Shown: positions 50,135 to 62,800 of the stretch, in pieces
Layout: every line of letters starts with the position of its first letter
How positions within the stretch are numbered: position 1 is the stretch's first letter
Assembly: GCA_964019165.1 (NCBI GenBank)
Contig: OZ025267.1
Location: 565,501 to 629,500, forward strand
From: Mastigias papua
Taxonomy: Eukaryota > Cnidaria > Scyphozoa > Rhizostomeae > Mastigiidae
DNA: 64,000 bases
Reading direction: 5' to 3'
The notes under the pieces: generated by a model
Databases searched by the model: none
The model's input: the letters and a program-made list of their open reading frames with translations, nothing else
What the model was told of the DNA's origin: nothing
Program-made: the position numbers and the translations under genes

Positions 50135-51279
50135 CTTTACTCAACTGTAAAATGAGAATACAGACTTTACAAGCAAAAAGTTGAATGAATTTGGTTGTAC
50201 ACCTAAATGTAGTTCCTACAAATCGAGGTACCTGAAATCATATTCACATAAATATTACGTACAATATCATGAATAATCAAGCAAGAGCATTACCAGGACC
50301 TCCGTGCATTTCTTTTGATTGCACAGTGAAACACTAGAAGCATAGGATCCAAACAATAAAACCTACCACTTGCAGGCTTTCTAATTTGCTAATGTAATCT
50401 ACTGGCAACATTCGCCAAACTCAGTAGTAATTACTAGACCTATAGGCTATACAAGTTAGTAAAGAGTGGTTGTAACATTCGACAAATAAGAATGTGAAAT
50501 TTTACCATAACAGGTCGCCCCAATTAATGTACGAAGCAAAATCCTTTATCTCATAGAGCTAACTATCTCAACAACCTTAGCTGATCAAGGAGGGAATGGC
50601 CATATCTACTCTCAAGTGAACTTTGGCTGAAAGTTGTTCTTTTCTACCATTGTAGTAGACACGTCTCTGGCAGCAGCAACAACAACAGGTGCATTGCAAA
50701 CGGCAACAACCAACAACAGAGGGCCGGGCAGTGGCACCATAGGAGTGACTTCTTACCCAGATTAGGGACCGTTCACATATCTCATCAGTCATCAGTCTAT
50801 TCGCCATTTTAGATAACCCTCCCCACTGCAACCAACTTTAGTCATTCGTTCGACCCCCTCCTTAATTATATCATCACTTGCTTCACCTCCATCTCTAAAA
50901 CGAACTAATAATGGAGTTTAGTCGTCATATTCGAAGTAGGATAAAATGCCATGTTTATATTATACTTAACTTTCTTCCAAATGTCTTGCATATTTCAGAA
51001 AAGGCCTAAATTCCAAAACATATAGAAAGTAAAATAGAATGTTAAGATTGAAAGGACTGAATGATATTTAGAAGTGAAAAAGATCAATTAAAAAAAGCAC
51101 ATATAACAAAAGAATAAGAATACGTATAACATTAGATAAAGTTAATATAATACTAAAAATAACAGAATTAAGTTGCAACATGCTTTCTCAGAGTAAGGAG
51201 GAGACTTCAACGTAGGCTGATTTATACAGAGAAAGCCCCCCCCCCCATATTAATGATACGTAGCAACTGCAGGTTAATT
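50135..51279. other. Upstream region of NFXL1, no gene seen
   Basis: Sequence 5' of NFXL1 (read on the minus strand). A run of C (51237-51246) and generic AT-rich DNA are present. No coding exon is recognised. Confidence 0.5.
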
Positions 51280-52200
51280 AATTTTTAATTAAGAAAGCAA
51301 AACAAGACTAGAACACAATAAAACAGGATAAATAAGTGTATTAATACTGATCAAGGATGTAAGTTTTATTTTTGACCGAAACAATGAAGTAGATTCAGAA
51401 ATACGAATATAGGTAGGGATATTGTTCCATAATGATGAGCCATGGTGCTTTATTGACCGAAGGCCATACATATTTGTGTTATGATGAATTTTGTACAGAT
51501 CACCTCTTGTTGCCTGGTGTGTCTCATGAAATAATCTTGGAAGCAAGATGGAGGCTTGAATATGGAACTTAAATTGGAATGAAGTGGTTCAAAATTTATG
51601 CACTTTATCATCTTTTTTGTAGGCGATATGTGATGAATGTTTGTTGGATTCTCATCTAAGACCTCTAACTAATAAGCCGTAATTAAGAAAAGATGAAAAT
51701 AGGGAGTAGTATAGAGATATTAACATGCCTTTTGAGAGGTGTGTTTCCTTTGTTTCCTCTGAATAATAGTCCAGGTGATTTATATAGCCTTTTTTGAAGT
51801 TCTTGAAGATGATTTTTAAATGGAAGGTGTTCATCCAAGAGTATGCCGAAAAATTTAACATACTTAACTCTTTTTATTAACTTTTGTCCAAGCTGTATAT
51901 CTATGTTGCCAGCTATCAATTCACTAAGGGAATGAAAAATGAAAAAATTTGTTTTGGTTGCATTAAAGGGTAGTTAATTGCAATCAAACCAATTTTTCAC
52001 CGTTGGTGGTAGTTATTTGCTGATTCACTAACTTCTGAATAGCATTAGATTCGATATAAATGTTGGTGTAGTCAGCAAAAAGTAGGACTAATAGAGATTT
52101 GCTAGCATTGGGCAAGTCATTACTGTAAATTAGATATAGCAATGGGCCAAGAACTGATCCTTGTGTTACACCGCTCTCAAGAACTGTGCCAATTAACACA
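51280..52200 (-). pseudogene. Decayed LINE reverse-transcriptase fragment
   Basis: The minus strand encodes SGVTQGSVLGPLLYLIYSND and LLVLLFADYTNIYIE, the RT palm with FADD changed to FADY. After a frameshift come NATKTNFFIFHS and LLDEHLPFKNHLQELQKRLY. Further on is HHGSSLWNNIPTYIRISEST, the conserved C-terminal block. Frameshifts and stops are spread through it and the catalytic Asp is altered, so it is not active. Confidence 0.9.
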
Positions 52201-52331
52201 AATAATCTGTTTTCGCTTTGAGAAACACGAGTGAAACCATTGAGGAGCTACACCTCTCATTCCATAATGCTCCATCTTTCTTAAAAGAGTTGAATGCCAC
52301 CATCTTACAAATCCTGTAGTTAAAAAAATGA

Positions 52332-52480
52332 CTATAATCCTTTCAGATGTTCTTTAAGTCTACGCTTGACAGCAATAAAATAGTCTAAATTTCGAATGTC
52401 GATAGGTAGTTCGCTAAAGCAAGATAGGCCTTGGAACCAGAAGGACTTTTTGCAGCTTCTGTGTTTACCCTTGAAACATG
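52332..52480 (-). pseudogene. Second LINE C-terminal fragment
   Basis: On the minus strand a frame reads CKKSFWFQGLSCFSELPIDI then RNLDYFIAVKRRLKEHLKGL and a stop. This is the C-terminal domain of a CR1/L2-like LINE, from a different copy than the RT piece to its left. Confidence 0.72.
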
Positions 52481-52550
52481 TAATGTAGCTTTATTGCTTC
52501 TTGTACCAAAATATAATGTAGGTTAACTTTTTCACCATGGAACGCAAAAC

Positions 52551-52772
52551 TTGGAATGTTAGTTCCTTGCAAACCCTTGAAGATTAGAAAATCTGTTTTA
52601 AACTTTCTTCTGGTTTAACATCGTCATATACCAACGTTCTTGATCATACTCTGGACGATGATAAGTAATTTTAATCGTCCATGGTATGATCAAGAACGTT
52701 GGTATATGACGATATCAAACCAGAAAACAGATCTTCTAATCTTCAAGGGTTTGCAAGAAACTAACATTCCAA
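52551..52772. repeat. Inverted repeat, arms about 100 bp, LINE-derived
   Basis: The left arm TTGGAATGTTAGTTCCTTGC... and right arm ...GCAAGAAACTAACATTCCAA are inverse copies with a few differences. The centre is TGGACGAT..ATCGTCCA. The left arm is continuous with the LINE fragment at 52332-52480, so this looks like a head-to-head duplication of a LINE segment. Confidence 0.88.
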
Positions 52773-53865
52773 ACTTATTCTTCCTATAGTAAGAGTTAAT
52801 CACAATTATGGTACATATCCGTAGTCCACAAAGAATGGTTAATGAAACTATGACTTGCTGAGACAGCACCTATATGTTTATCGTTAAAGATCCGTGTATT
52901 TCCTTGGAATGAAGACAGGTGTTTTTAATCACAAACTTCATTCTTCCAACCAACCAATCTCTTTAAGTTACAACTTTAACTCTAATACTGCAAATACAGC
53001 AAACTCTCAATATCTAGTTACAGTTACAGTTCTAATATTCCTCGCTTCTATAACAAAAAGGCACGTAAACTATACAAAGCAAGCCTGCTTAGAGGTGCAT
53101 CATAAGAAAAAAGTTAAACTAATCGGATTTAATTCACAGAGTGCCTTGCGGGCATTGAGAAAGAATAATCCACTAGAGTTGTGTTAAAAGAATTACTAAA
53201 ATTGATTATTTGTCAAGATTAATTACAACGTGGTGCATAGTTGCAACATAACTCAGGTGCATTTGTGCTAGAAGATTTGAGAGATGTGCTACAGAAATAT
53301 ACTTGTTGTAGCTATAGCATCTATTGGCTGACCTTGGAATGGTAGTCTACGTAGAGACAGTCGTGTTCTACTTTCGAACTCAAGTCAGATTTGTGCTGAA
53401 GCAATGGCGCACCCAAGGAGGGAGTGGGGGATTGAACCCCACTTTTCTAAAACATAGTATACGAAACTTTTCTAGAAACGTTGTGAAATTAATAGGGGGT
53501 AAGTAAAATGATATGCCGTTTAAGATAGCTAAACTGAGTCAAATGATAGAGGAAAGCACTTCAAAGATGACGTTTCCTTGCATTTGTGAGAGTTTTCAAA
53601 GCGTGATTCACAAAAACTTTCCTGGGCAACGCCCCTAAATTCCCCATGATTTCAGTATGAAGCAATAACTCTTGATTACTAGTAAACTTCTCCAACAGCA
53701 TGACATCAAAATTGCTTATCATGTTAACAATTTACGAAGATTTCAGTTCATAATCCCTAGTACATAATGGCACGTGCAACTGATTACGTTTCAATATATA
53801 GCTAAGCATAACCATGAAACTACACGTGTAAATATGCAAAGCAAAGTTCATGCTATGTTTCTGCA
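52773..53865. other. Repeat-like spacer left of the extracellular-protein gene
   Basis: It includes a motif common in invertebrate repeats near 53403 (ATGGCGCACCCAAGGAGGGA then GATTGAACCCC). No gene is resolved. If the extracellular gene is not terminated at 53866, its next exon would lie here. Confidence 0.4.
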
Positions 53866-56800
53866 TTATAACCAAATTGACTTTTGAATCCAAGATCCCG
53901 TTCCGTCTACCTTCATAAAGACTCCATCTTTGGAAACTATAGATAGATGAATAATATCAGTGAAAACAAAATATTAGTGTTTTGCCTCAGCAGATTTAAT
54001 GAGCAACTTTATAAGAAATGCAGTATGTCTATTCTTAGAGGAAATTAATATTTCAATATTAGTTCATAGTGCAAAATCTCCCAAGTTCAAAGTTCACAGC
54101 ATTTTCGCAGGATATGCACTCTGCACAAATTGTGATTTCTGAACCTTCAGTATTGCAAGGTAAATTTTGTTACTCTTGTTCGTGGTTTTGTGAAGAGAAC
54201 AGAGAGTATCCAATGCGATAATAAAAGTACAATGTTTGTCCTACCTCCCCAATGATCTGGGCCGATTTCATTGTGGAAAGCTGGAGCTCCGGAGGAATGT
54301 GTAGCATTCAATTTTGTAAAGGACGTAGCACCACTGATCCTACTTTTTGGGACTGATATCCAACTACTTAAAGTAGTATCATACATCATGTATGCACGCT
54401 TGTTCTTTCCAATTCCAATGAGATTTCCATCGTTATTTCGCCCAAGAATACTAGACACTCTGCTATCCATTGCTGAGTTTGAAAAGCCAAAGAATATAGA
54501 CACTCAGGATATATATTTGAAATCAAGAGAATAAGAAATAACACTACTTTTATGCGAATGATATGCAGCAAGAATAGGGTCATTGATACTATTAAAGCTT
54601 CTGTTGTAACCAAGCTTTTCTAGTTTTTTGAGGAAAGTTAAAACCGAAATACTGTGACGAGATCATCAACATAATGCTACTAAAACGTGTTCAACTTGAT
54701 ACAGATTTGAATATACATGTTTGGAAAAGTAATTGTCTTTGCATTACTTTTGTATTTGTGAGCAAAATAATCATTATTTTTACCATGTTTATTCAAGAAT
54801 TCCAAGAAATTACATACCTCTCCAATTGGCACCTCTGTCGGTAGATAGGTAACATGCAGATAACATTCTGAAGGAAATGGAAAAGGACATTCTATTGTAT
54901 ATAATTTGCTCTTGTTATGCGTCCGGTACAGTTCTATTTGCAAATATGATGTATTAATTGCTACAAAGTTAACATTGTACCCCTATGATATCTTACATCT
55001 CTAAGTAATCTGTTTAAAAGTTTGCTAGATATTTTTGCTTCCGGCATTATCTTTCGATTTCACATTCGAAGAGCAGTAATGAGTACATTGTAAATGAATG
55101 GCCCCTTGAAAACCAGCTTGCTGAATGGGTTTCTGTCCTTAAAATTGAAATAATTATTAGTTTTTAGTATTTTTGTTACCATTATGGCATTTAATAGCTT
55201 TGAACTAGAAAGCATTCGATGAGTAACATCTATCATCAGTCTCCTGTCTCGGTCCAAAGTACAGCAACATTTCATTACATTATTTTTGTGTTGCCGCAAG
55301 ATATTTTGCAATTTTTCAGCACATACATCTAATCTTAATTTTCATGCAAAGTATGCTACGCAGAAGTCTTATAGGCTATAGTATAGTAATTGCCCATATA
55401 GAATCCTAGTTCGGTAACTCAATCTGAATATATATATTATCAATTAACTTATATTATCTACACAATAAATTCTATCTTCGTTTTTTTTAAGAAGTGCTGT
55501 AAGAAACCACTTTACCAGTTTACATAAAACTCTCAGGCCCTTTTTCGACCTATCACTTGATGTAACAGGCTGTCTTACACGTTTTCCACAGAAGTAGAAC
55601 ACTACACTGAATATATCAATCAAACTTAAATGTGGACAACAGAAGGCTTTGGTACGTGTGTGTATGTTTGCGTGGGCCCGCCTGTGTTTGCTTGTGTATA
55701 CTATTCGAGCAATTCTCTACGGAATTGTCACCTGTACTGATGCTCACCTCTTTGCTTTATCGTTACTGCAAATGAATAAAGTGTAAGTGTTCGTAGCTGT
55801 ATCTACATGCCAAGAAATTCCTTTGTCATAGTGCTCTATTAGTGGAAAAGAGGAGACAGCTTTAGATTTAGGTTTCACTGAAAGACAATTGGAGGTGGAA
55901 ACGATACTACCGTTGAGAGGTTACTGTTTAAAAAGGCTGCGTAATAAACAATTGAATTTTTTTTTAGGTACATCTAGATTCTAGAAGGAGATTTGGGTTA
56001 TTTGCTAATAATAATATTCATAATTCATAGGGTAGTTCTTCATCTGATCACTAAAAGGGACTTGCATTGTTAAAATTTGATAGGATACTTGCACTGAATT
56101 AGAAAGGAATAAGAAGTATGTAAATTGTTATACCTGACACTCCGACAACTGTAGGGATTGTCAACGTCTCTGGAACCATAACTGATTTCCTGAGTTGTTT
56201 CACCGATGTAAAATGCTGGCCTAGTCTGTTCTTGTAAAGAAGATAAATCGGTGTTGTTATGAAAACTTTCCCCTCATGAGGAAAATGTGCGGGATTTATT
56301 TGAACTTGGAAAGTAACGTTGAAGCTATCCGGGAAGTTGAGAGGATATTTTATCTGAAAAAAAAATGATAAATAGAAAGCAAGTGCAAAATTATTTTTGA
56401 AAATGCATTAATGCTTTTCTTTATTCTTCTTATATCTTTATTCTTCTTTTATCGTTATGACAAGAGCTGATCTGTTTAGCTCAGTTTTTGATTTTGCGTT
56501 CACATTAGTCCACCCCAAAAACGGAGCTAGATGAAAATGATGATAAAGACGGAGCTATATGAAAACGGAGCTAAACAAAAATGTAACTCTGTAGTGTGAA
56601 CACCAAAAACGGAACAATTTGAAAACGCTACCAACAGAGCCAATGTAAAACAAGCCGTCACACAGATGCATTTTTGAAGACAACTGTTAACACCAATCGA
56701 TAGATACCCGTTTCAGTCTGAAAACAAGGTAATGTGAACAGAGGAGAAAAACAGCTCGGTTTTTCGGAGCATAAACGGATCAAAATGAAAACGGAGTACT

Positions 56801-59800
56801 ATGGACGTAGTCTTATAAGCAAATTACCTCAAACAATCTTGAGCCACCAAACTGCTTTTGTGTCAATCGGGAATTAGTGCTAGAAACCATGGCATTAAAT
56901 ACAACATACGCAGGCAGGAAGAACCTAATTTTTGTATCATATGCCATCTGATTTGATACTGATTTGTGGCTCAAAGTTAAACTGTACATGTAATCAGGAT
57001 ATTGTCCACTGAAAAGAAAAAAGTCATATTATTTGCGTAAAGAGCATTTCGCAAAAATTCCACTATGACCTGACGTTCAGATAATATTTGTAACTTTTTC
57101 TGGAGCTAAGATCATTTAGTGGAGTCAATGGTAGAGATGCGATTTATTCTACTCACAGTGAGTTTAAAGCATCACTATTTGGAAAAAGGCATTCTAGAAT
57201 TTGGTGTTGGCCAGCATTCATTATTTGATTCAAAGATCAAGCAAATTAAATCAGAAAGTATCAATATCTAATTGAAAAGCATTTAGGCTTTCCTGAAGAC
57301 TTAAATTGAGTTAATTCCCGTAAGATCTTAACAAATGAAATCAATAAACTGTTCTTACTGTGAAATACCGAGTGATCTTACCTACTGCCAGCAATTTCTA
57401 TAATAGAAGGCATCAAATTGAGCCATGGTCTGGAATCGATTGGCACAATGGCCGTCATTGAAATCTGACCAACCCAAATCATATATGGTTTGCCAACAAG
57501 CCCTGCTCCCACCCAGTGGCTCGAACCATTTGTAACGTTGTTGTGATCAAGTAGGATAACATTGAATTTAATTGATATTGTATCATCTATTGGATTTGAG
57601 CTTTCGTTCACATTTATACCAATTCCAAGGTCGTAAATAGCAAAGTTGTTTATTCCATTATTTTGTGATGAAATCAACCGTGGTTTCGCACTGGCATTTA
57701 AGCCTTTGACATTTGAACCAATAACAGCTTGCTCGACAGAAGAGATGTGAAATACAGATTGATTGGATATCACTGGAACAACCAGCTGGATGAAAAATAG
57801 GCAAAATTGTTAACAGTGGTTCTTTACACAATGCCATTATTTCATATCATGTTTTTTATGTCTTAAGCAATATTTTGACAATTTAGAATGGTAGTTTATA
57901 AAAGGATACTGTCCTATTGATCTTTTAAGGTTGAATATTAATATGAATATTATAATACAATAATCATTATATTCCTCTTGTATGTTGAAATATTTCCCTT
58001 AAATTTTGATGGGCGAGATCTACAAAATGCCGGCATAATTATTAAAGTTGATGCACTTCAAGAAGACAATGTCTTTTATTTTTGGCCTAAATGCACAATA
58101 AAAGAAGCGAAATGGAATACCTCAAATCGGATAGGTGATCTGAGTTTTGTCAGCAAAACTTTGACGGTGTATTGCCTTTTCTCACCGGGCTTCATTTGTG
58201 TATTGGATCCATTTACAGTTAAAATGATAGATGGCGTTCCAACTAATATATCTGGACTCAACTGTTTAGACACAACATCTTTGGAAATGCCCTGGGCATT
58301 TTTATAGGAAACAAAACATTTTACTTTGGTAGCTGTAAATGGAGTCACGTTTTGTGGCAGTTGAAGGTTGAAGATGCCTGTCAGAGTATTACCTAGAATA
58401 GGACAACAGTTTTATTACTCTCTTATAACAGATGTCGAATAAAATTATATCAAATTGATATGGAATGAATTTATGTAAGGTTAATGGTAAGAAGCATCAT
58501 TTTAATTGTACTGACAAATTAATATGGAATTGCATCATGAATGATAGATAAGCTACTCTGCAACACTTTTTGATACAATTACCTAAAGGTAGAGGATTTG
58601 TCAGCAATGATTTCGGTTTGACGTCCACCATTGTATTGTTAACTATTGCTACTTTATTTGCAGTGATTTCTGTGCCGGGTACGATCAGGTTCTCAAACAC
58701 GCAACTTAGTTTGACATCTGATGCAGCTTGGGTTGATGTGTTTGTGTGTTTGATTGTGTAGGACACTGGCAGGTTGTTACCAATGTATAGCCGTGTAATG
58801 TTTGTAAAGTTTGTAGCAGTAAGCTCAAGTTCAAGGGTTGGCTCTGTCTGAAATATCAAATGTATGTGAAGAAGTACACAATAGAAAATTCAATGGTTCT
58901 TTCAAGTTGCACACTATGATCTGCTCTGCGAGTAAATGTAGATTAACATTGTATATGGCTTACCTAGTCTTACTCCCACCCTTGTTTACCAGTTTGGTAA
59001 ACGCCATGAGCAATATAACAGAAAAGTACAGCATTGCTTCTCAGGTGCTTTCAAACTGAAGCAAGCGAATTCAAAATAAAGAAGTCAATTCTTTTTAGCA
59101 CACTTATTCTTAAAGAAATAGGCAAAGAAATAATTTACATGTAGAGAAGTCACAATTCTACTAAAACAATAACGTCTCTTATTAAACTGCTGGTTTGTGG
59201 ACCCGATAGATGAAATAAGAAAAATGAATAAAAATTAAAAACGGGAGTGATTATCTTTTTTCCAATTGACAACAATGCAATAATAGAGTTTTATAACATG
59301 CTGTTCCATTTTACTTCTTAGTTCTATAAAATGGAAGCTTCGATATTTTCTAAACATACATTTCCATAGGTCTAACTAAACTAGCTTGTATGTAAACTTC
59401 TATAGAAAACTCAAAACTGTTGACGTGCATACACAAAGAACATGAAAATATGAAAATTCTTATAAACTCAAATGAAAGGTATCGATTGTCTATCTCAGCA
59501 GATTTACGCTTCATTGTAATACTTCTGTAGTCCTTGAGGCTGGAAAAGTCCTCTATGTTTGAAAGACTTAGTCTTGTTTACGTCATACAACGCTTTCGCC
59601 GTGGCCTTTGATATGGAGGAGATTTCACAAAAGAAAGCCTGTAGTAGTTTGTTTATAGTTTTATGCAGGTATATCTCATGGTTTAGATTGAAAATGAAAT
59701 AATGCCAAATTAAGCCTACCTTGAAAATTGTAAGCACTTGTTGTTCTACCCACAACACACGTAAACCAGCTTGCAATCCTACACCAACCCAATGTTGTGT

Positions 59801-62800
59801 GTTATTTGCAAGTAGTGGATGATCCAATATTTTAACTGTGAAAGCGATTTCAACAGAATTCTGTGTATCGGCATTGTTCTGTAGAGAAATTCGAATTTTG
59901 AAGATTACATATGCAATTTCATAAATAGAACGGTGCGTGTTTTCATATCTTTTTGAGACTTCAAGTTTAATTTCTCTTTGAGTAAAAAACTCTTTGAGCT
60001 ATTAGCCAAGTCAATACCTGTTCCAGCAGCATCACGTAAAATATGTATGTTCTTAAAGGTAAGAGTTGGTGATAACTTGGCCATATTAGAAGTTATTCTA
60101 CATATAGAATCTTGAATTTGATGTTACAAAGATAGCTCAAAAGTTAAACTGCCATGGTGACTTTGTTTAGTGATACTGTAGAGAATCAGCTGTCAAGAAT
60201 TAATGGACACCCGTAATTGCCCATTCTATATATTTATATTTATAATTGTTGGACATCTTAAACTATCCCAATTTACATTTACTACAGCACGAAAAAGCGG
60301 CACCGTGTTTATGACATACTGAAAAGCTTTTTTCCTCAGACACTCGTCAGGGTGTGAAACGTCGGATAGCGATCGAAGGAGAACCGAAGTATATATAGCT
60401 TGATACACCTTTCGGTCGCTATCCGACGTTTTATACTCTGACAAGTGTCGGACGAAAAAAACTTTTCAGTATGTCATAAACATGGTGCCGCTTTTTCATG
60501 CTGTAGTAAAGTTCTGAAGTGCCAACAGACTTTTCAAATTTGCATTTCTAATTCCTGTAAGTAACGTGACATCCAATGTGAGATTAACTTTGTTTATCTT
60601 GTTGTATATAGGATGAATAGTAAGTACCATATGCAGTTGGGACACGACGACTCATTGTCCTTTCCCACTGTATATGGTGGAAACAAAGTACATTATAGTT
60701 TTTTTAAATTCTCAAGTGATATGTAAAAGAATAGAGAAATGAAGACAAAAAGTGGTCCTTGAGCCAAAATCGATCGTAAGGGCTGTTACTAGAAATCCAT
60801 GTAGTTTTTAACCACCGTAAACCATGTATGTAATTTAAATAACTGTCATTAGAGAGATCAAATAAATTATTATACTTATTGTATAATTAAGTGACGAAAA
60901 AATATTCATTTTCAGTCTTTGATTCTTGAGAGGAGAATGAAAATCTCCATCAACAATCCTCACTAGCAATAGTGCGAAAGTTGTAATTCATCGATTTGTT
61001 ATTAGTCCTTATAGCCAATCAGTTCTAGTGATTAATCACTGATGAAGACTGATTAATCACTGATTAAGTTCGAAAACTCAAACATTCATGAATTAAGTCA
61101 AGCACAAGATGTACAGAGAAAGCAAATTACCTGCAAATAACCAAAATTGATGACAACTCTGTCGTTTTTGCCGTCATTGTTGGTTGAGTAATACTGTGGC
61201 TGAGCTGTTCCGTTGTAGTGAACGTTTGAACCACGGTTCTTCAATTTAACATCTTGGATAATCATGAAAATGAAATCTTGGATGTTTGTCGTCAACTCAA
61301 CGAGCAATGAGTAGTTGAGTTTTGGAAATTGAATAACCATTGAGAAGTTTCTAGTAGCATACGTTTGCAGAACTAGAATGTAATAAAAACAAATAAAAGA
61401 TAACAGATATTTATAACCGCCTGCAGTTATCACTCGTAAAGAAAAATGAGCAAAAAAATTTGCAATAATAAATATAATTTGCTAAAATATGAATTATGAA
61501 ATTTATGAAATTAAGGAAATTAAAAATCTATTTGCAAACATCGGGCCTTATATGTCTAGATGTTTGCATTTGTTAAAGTACATAAAACAAATTTATTGTG
61601 GCATATTCAGAAAAGATGGTTGCACAAACCCACTTAGAAATAAGTGGGCAGCTAGGACTTTTCTAGGGTGGCAGCTTAATTAACCAAAGGTACACTAGAA
61701 ATTTTTATGACGACATTGCTTGGAATAAAGTGTTTAAGTTTAGAAACGAAAATAGCACAATAGGAATGTTCGTGATTTTGTTACTTTCAAGTTTTGTCAT
61801 GATTATACGTAGATCTACTTATAATACTTTTAAACTGACCTTTATAAGTAGATATGTAACATAGAGCTTCATGGTTTTCCAAGGAAAGGGAATTTTTCCA
61901 GGAAAAGGGAAGACTTAGACCCCCAGGATTTCTGTAGTTTGCATCTGATTGTAATGTAAATATTTTTGGGAGGAAATTAATAAGCAAAACTTTAAAAAAA
62001 GTAAGCTTAGTACTAAAACATGAAACTCTTGGAAAGGCTTTTTAGTTAAACAGAATACTTAGATTAATTACACTCTGGTTGCTGGCACATAATTTCATAG
62101 AACACTGAGGCTGGGTTTGCCAAAAACATGAGAACATTGCTGTAACATGGTCTGCCTCATATGAGAAATTTTACAGGCACCAGGCAACCAACACTCTTTT
62201 TGCGAATAAATTCTGATGAGGTTATGAGAAACTTTAGCATTCATTAATGTTTGTTCAAAAGTAGCCCCCCCCCTCCCCCCCCCCCGAGTGACTGAGAAAC
62301 TATATGCATGTCTTTGTATAGGTTTGTAAGGTTTATAAGAAAGCTCATACAAGACAGCCTAAAATTTAAGAAGTTTATAGAGCTACTAGGAAAGAGTTAG
62401 CAAACTTTAGAGCTGCCTGTGCCATCTTTCACAGTTCCGGAAACCCTGTTTTTTCCTCCACGGATTTAACAAGTTTCCACTACAGTGCGCTTTTTGTGCT
62501 AAGCTTTATGGGTATTATTACAAAAGAATGTTTTCCATTTTGCTTTCGTTATCTCTGCAATTTTTTCATTGACTTAAGAAGCTTGTAAGAAGCTGTTATA
62601 ATTAAAATATGGCCAAAATTAAGAAACTTTTACTTCTAGGCCTTGAGCCAAGTTTCTTATAAAAAAACATGTACTAAGTGCTGCAGTTTCTCAGATATTT
62701 GCAATAAATCACTCTTGAAGTAAGAACAATTTTAAGAAAGTTTGAGCCTAGAATTATCAAATCATGAAGAACATCGAGCCTTTGAAGATTGATATATTTC

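Noticed and set aside
51280..52200. Active reverse transcriptase
   Set aside because: FADD is changed to FADY and there are several frameshifts and stops.
54818..54867. Alternative reading CYLHVTYLPTEVPIGE for this exon
   Set aside because: Only the other frame (LSTDRGANWR) joins both the exon at 55748-55877 (phase 2) and the one at 54245-54502 (phase 1).
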